In this document: piece after piece, positions 5,068 through 6,645 of the stretch
Layout of the letters: each line of letters opens with the position of its first letter
How positions within the stretch are numbered: the stretch's first letter is position 1
Source of the DNA: Limnohabitans sp.
GTDB lineage: Bacteria; Pseudomonadota; Gammaproteobacteria; Burkholderiales; Burkholderiaceae_C
DNA: 6,645 nt
NCBI GenBank assembly: GCA_021731425.1
Contig: JAKFXJ010000129.1
Span: 1-6,645, forward strand
Reading direction: 5' to 3'
The notes under the pieces: generated by a model
Told to the model about the DNA's origin: nothing
Seen by the model: the letters and a program-made list of their open reading frames with translations, nothing else
The model's database searches: none
Made by a program: the position numbers and the translations under genes

Positions 5068-5928
5068 ATGAGCATGCTTCACCTTAAACCTCTACAACCA
5101 TTCGCCGCCGAAGCCACGGGAATCGACCTGCGTGAGCCGCTCACGCCTGTTCAGATCAAAGCAGTCGAGGAGGCGATGGACCAGCATGCTGTGCTGGTGT
5201 TTCGTGATCAGAATTTGAGCCAGACTCAGCAAATCGAATTTGCCAAATCTTTGGGACCGCTGGACATGGGTCTGCGCAAACTCAAGGGTGGGCCGCACCG
5301 CCTAGAGTACGCTGAGTTGGCCGACATCTCCAACGTCAAGGTGGACGGCGAGGTGGCAGATCGGGCGCACGCCAAAATAGTCGGCAACGTCGCAAATCAG
5401 CTTTGGCACAGCGACAGTTCGTTCCAAAAGCCGCGTGCAAAGTATTCCATGTTGTCAGCCGTTACTGTGCCGGTCTTTGGTGGCGAAACCGAGTTCGCGG
5501 ATCTGCGAATGGCTTGGGATGATCTTCCGGATTGGCGACAGCGCCAAGTTGAGGGGCTTCGGGCGGTGCACTACGCATTGCACTCGCGGTTTTTACTCGG
5601 CGACACCCAATACACCGAAGAGCAACGCCAAGCCATTCCACCGGCAAGTTGGCCCTTGGTCCAAACCGATCCCCGCACCGGCCGCAAGATACTTTTTGTC
5701 GGCATCCATGCTTGCGAGATCGAAGGCATGACTGTGGCTGAAGGCCGAATGCTTTTGCTGGACCTGATGGAGCATGCGACACAACGTCAATTTGTTTACC
5801 AACATCATTGGCAAGTGGGTGACCTGGTGATGTGGGACAACACCTCCACAGTGCATCGAGGGCGCTGGTTTGACTTCACCGAAAGGCGTGAGCTCAGGCG
5901 TGCCACCACCGAAGAAGTGCCCGCTTGA
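5068..5928 (+). CDS. tfdA: TfdA-like Fe(II)/2-oxoglutarate-dependent dioxygenase (TauD/TfdA family)
   Basis: A 286-residue cytoplasmic non-haem iron oxygenase, nearly the same length as 2,4-dichlorophenoxyacetate dioxygenase TfdA (287 residues as I recall it). TfdA uses 2-oxoglutarate and O2 to cleave the aryl ether of phenoxyacetates to a phenol and glyoxylate. The iron triad is complete: His114 and Asp116 in LWHSDSSF, and His263 in STVHRGRW. Thr141 (GGETEF) and Arg274 match the 2-oxoglutarate anchors described for TfdA. Lys71 and Arg278 match residues proposed to hold the substrate carboxylate. Blocks that recall TfdA itself include ANQLWHSDSSFQ, YSMLSAV, SRFLLGDT, VAEGRMLL, EHATQR, GDLVMWDN and RRELRRATT. 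The similarity runs end to end, well beyond the motifs shared with TauD. It follows tctC2 by 11 bp (GGGA at 5058-5061 as Shine-Dalgarno). Substrate is inferred: phenoxyacetate, cinnamate or another aromatic carboxylate; many TfdA-like enzymes have no known substrate. Confidence 0.9.
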   Translation: MSMLHLKPLQPFAAEATGIDLREPLTPVQIKAVEEAMDQHAVLVFRDQNLSQTQQIEFAKSLGPLDMGLRKLKGGPHRLEYAELADISNVKVDGEVADRAHAKIVGNVANQLWHSDSSFQKPRAKYSMLSAVTVPVFGGETEFADLRMAWDDLPDWRQRQVEGLRAVHYALHSRFLLGDTQYTEEQRQAIPPASWPLVQTDPRTGRKILFVGIHACEIEGMTVAEGRMLLLDLMEHATQRQFVYQHHWQVGDLVMWDNTSTVHRGRWFDFTERRELRRATTEEVPA

Positions 5929-5930
5929 AG

Positions 5931-5963
5931 TCCTGGGGGCTTAGCCAAGCGCAAACCCCTGGA
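5931..5963 (+). other. Imperfect hairpin just after the tfdA-like stop
   Basis: TCCTGGGG (5931-5938) and CCCCTGGA (5956-5963) pair over eight positions with one T-T mismatch. Inside, GCTT (5939-5942) and AAGC (5947-5950) can form a second short stem on an AGCC loop. No T run follows, so it is not a standard terminator. It may protect the 3' end of the tctC2-tfdA message or do nothing. The 112-bp gap to the amidase shows no convincing promoter. Confidence 0.3.
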
Positions 5964-6040
5964 CAATGGTGTGATGGGGTGGGCGGCGCAATGACAAATT
6001 GGCTTGACCTGTGGGCAATGCAATTGCAAGGATGGCAGCA

Positions 6041-6645
6041 ATGACTTTGGCAATGACGTGGCAAGAGTGGGTAGAGCACGACGCGGTGGGGCTGGCTGAA
6101 TGCGTGCGGCGTGGTGATGTGTCACCGGCTGAGTTGGCTGAACAGGCGGCGACCGGGGTGGCCATGATCAATCCTTCGGTGCATGCGGTGGTCGAGGTGT
6201 TTGACGATGTGGTGGCCGACCCGCTCAAGGATGGCTTGAACCTGGACGGCCCTTTTGCAGGCGTGCCGTTTTTGATGAAGGACCTGGGGCCCACGATGAA
6301 GGGCCGCATGCAAGAGATGGGGTCCTTGATGATGCGCGGCAACCGGGCCAGCGCAGACACCTTCCTCACCAGCAAGATGCGTCAGGCGGGCCTGAACCTC
6401 ATGGGTCGCACCACCACGCCCGAGTTTGGCGTGTGCAGCTAGGCGGAAAACCCGGCGGTGTATGTCACGCGTAACCCCTGGAACCCCGAGTACACCAGTT
6501 ACGGCTCTTCAGCCGGCACGGCAGTGGCTTTGGCGGCGGGCGTGCTTCCTTTGTCGCATGCGACTGATGGCGGTGGCTCGATCCGCATCCCGGCGGGCAC
6601 AAACGGCAATATTGGCCTCAAGCCTTCGCGGGGTGTTTTCTCGAT
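6041..6645 (+). pseudogene. Amidase-signature enzyme interrupted by an in-frame amber codon (3' end beyond window)
   Basis: The frame encodes the N-terminal part of an amidase-signature (GatA/AmiE-type) hydrolase, a cytoplasmic enzyme that splits amides to carboxylate and amine. Codons 1-133 give WQEWVEHDAVGLAECVRRG, GPFAGVPFLMKDLGP (70-84) with catalytic Lys80, and GRTTTPEFGVCS. A TAG then stands at 6440-6442. The same frame continues without break to the window end with [31 protein letters not shown] (cis-Ser region, about 155-167), [14 protein letters not shown] (nucleophile Ser180) and GLKPSRG. A product ending at the TAG would lack both catalytic serines. TCG to TAG is one base change, as is CAG to TAG. 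The start at 6041 is preceded by AAGGA (6028-6032) with an 8-nt gap; GTG 6011 and ATG 6032 lack such a site. It is probably a young pseudogene, with read-through or a sequencing error as alternatives. Its position 3' of the dioxygenase suggests one pathway. Confidence 0.85.

Noticed and set aside
6004..6032. Promoter for the amidase from TTGACC at 6004
   Set aside because: The -10 position at 16-18 bp spacing has no TATAAT-like hexamer.
6011..6040. GTG 6011 or ATG 6032 as amidase start
   Set aside because: Neither has a properly spaced Shine-Dalgarno, whereas ATG 6041 has AAGGA with an 8-nt gap; the added residues are not typical of amidases.

Overview
The window looks like chromosomal DNA of a betaproteobacterium of the order Burkholderiales, probably Comamonadaceae-like. 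The reasons are GC-rich coding DNA, two different periplasmic binding proteins of the Bug/TctC family, a TfdA-type dioxygenase, and a 3' end of ssrA (tmRNA) with an acceptor sequence of the beta/gammaproteobacterial type. No taxonomic marker gene is complete, so this placement is an inference from gene content.

Left part (1-3085): a minus-strand operon runs from 2432 to beyond position 1. It encodes a class-III PLP omega-aminotransferase, a TctC-type solute-binding protein, and the first 28 codons of a membrane protein that fits TctB (GTG start overlapping the tctC stop by 4 bp). A MarR-family regulator (2513-3085) is transcribed divergently. The 80-bp gap between them holds a perfect 7-5-7 inverted repeat that covers a GATAAT -10-like box. 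The simplest model is that the MarR protein controls uptake and transamination of an unknown amino or carboxylate compound.

Middle (3082-4075): a decayed region. The C-terminal part of a GMC oxidoreductase remains on the minus strand, tail-to-tail with the marR stop and broken by two in-frame stop codons. Next come about 280 bp of low-information, partly AT-rich sequence. Then there are exactly 23 nt with the geometry of the 3' end of tmRNA (T-loop, T-stem 3' strand, acceptor strand, CCA), followed by a textbook rho-independent terminator. The rest of ssrA is absent to the left, so this is best read as the distal attachment-site scar of an element integrated in ssrA. A good sigma70-type promoter flanked by copies of a CGCTGAT motif follows.

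Right part (4076-6645): a plus-strand cluster reading away from that promoter. It contains a second TctC/Bug binding protein with a Tat-like signal peptide, a TfdA-like Fe(II)/2-oxoglutarate dioxygenase with all expected metal and co-substrate residues, and an amidase-signature enzyme whose reading frame is interrupted by an amber codon between its catalytic lysine and serines. The three together suggest capture and breakdown of an aryloxy- or related carboxylate, possibly arriving as an amide. The amber codon puts the amidase step in doubt. No CRISPR array, integrase, transposase or complete RNA gene was seen.
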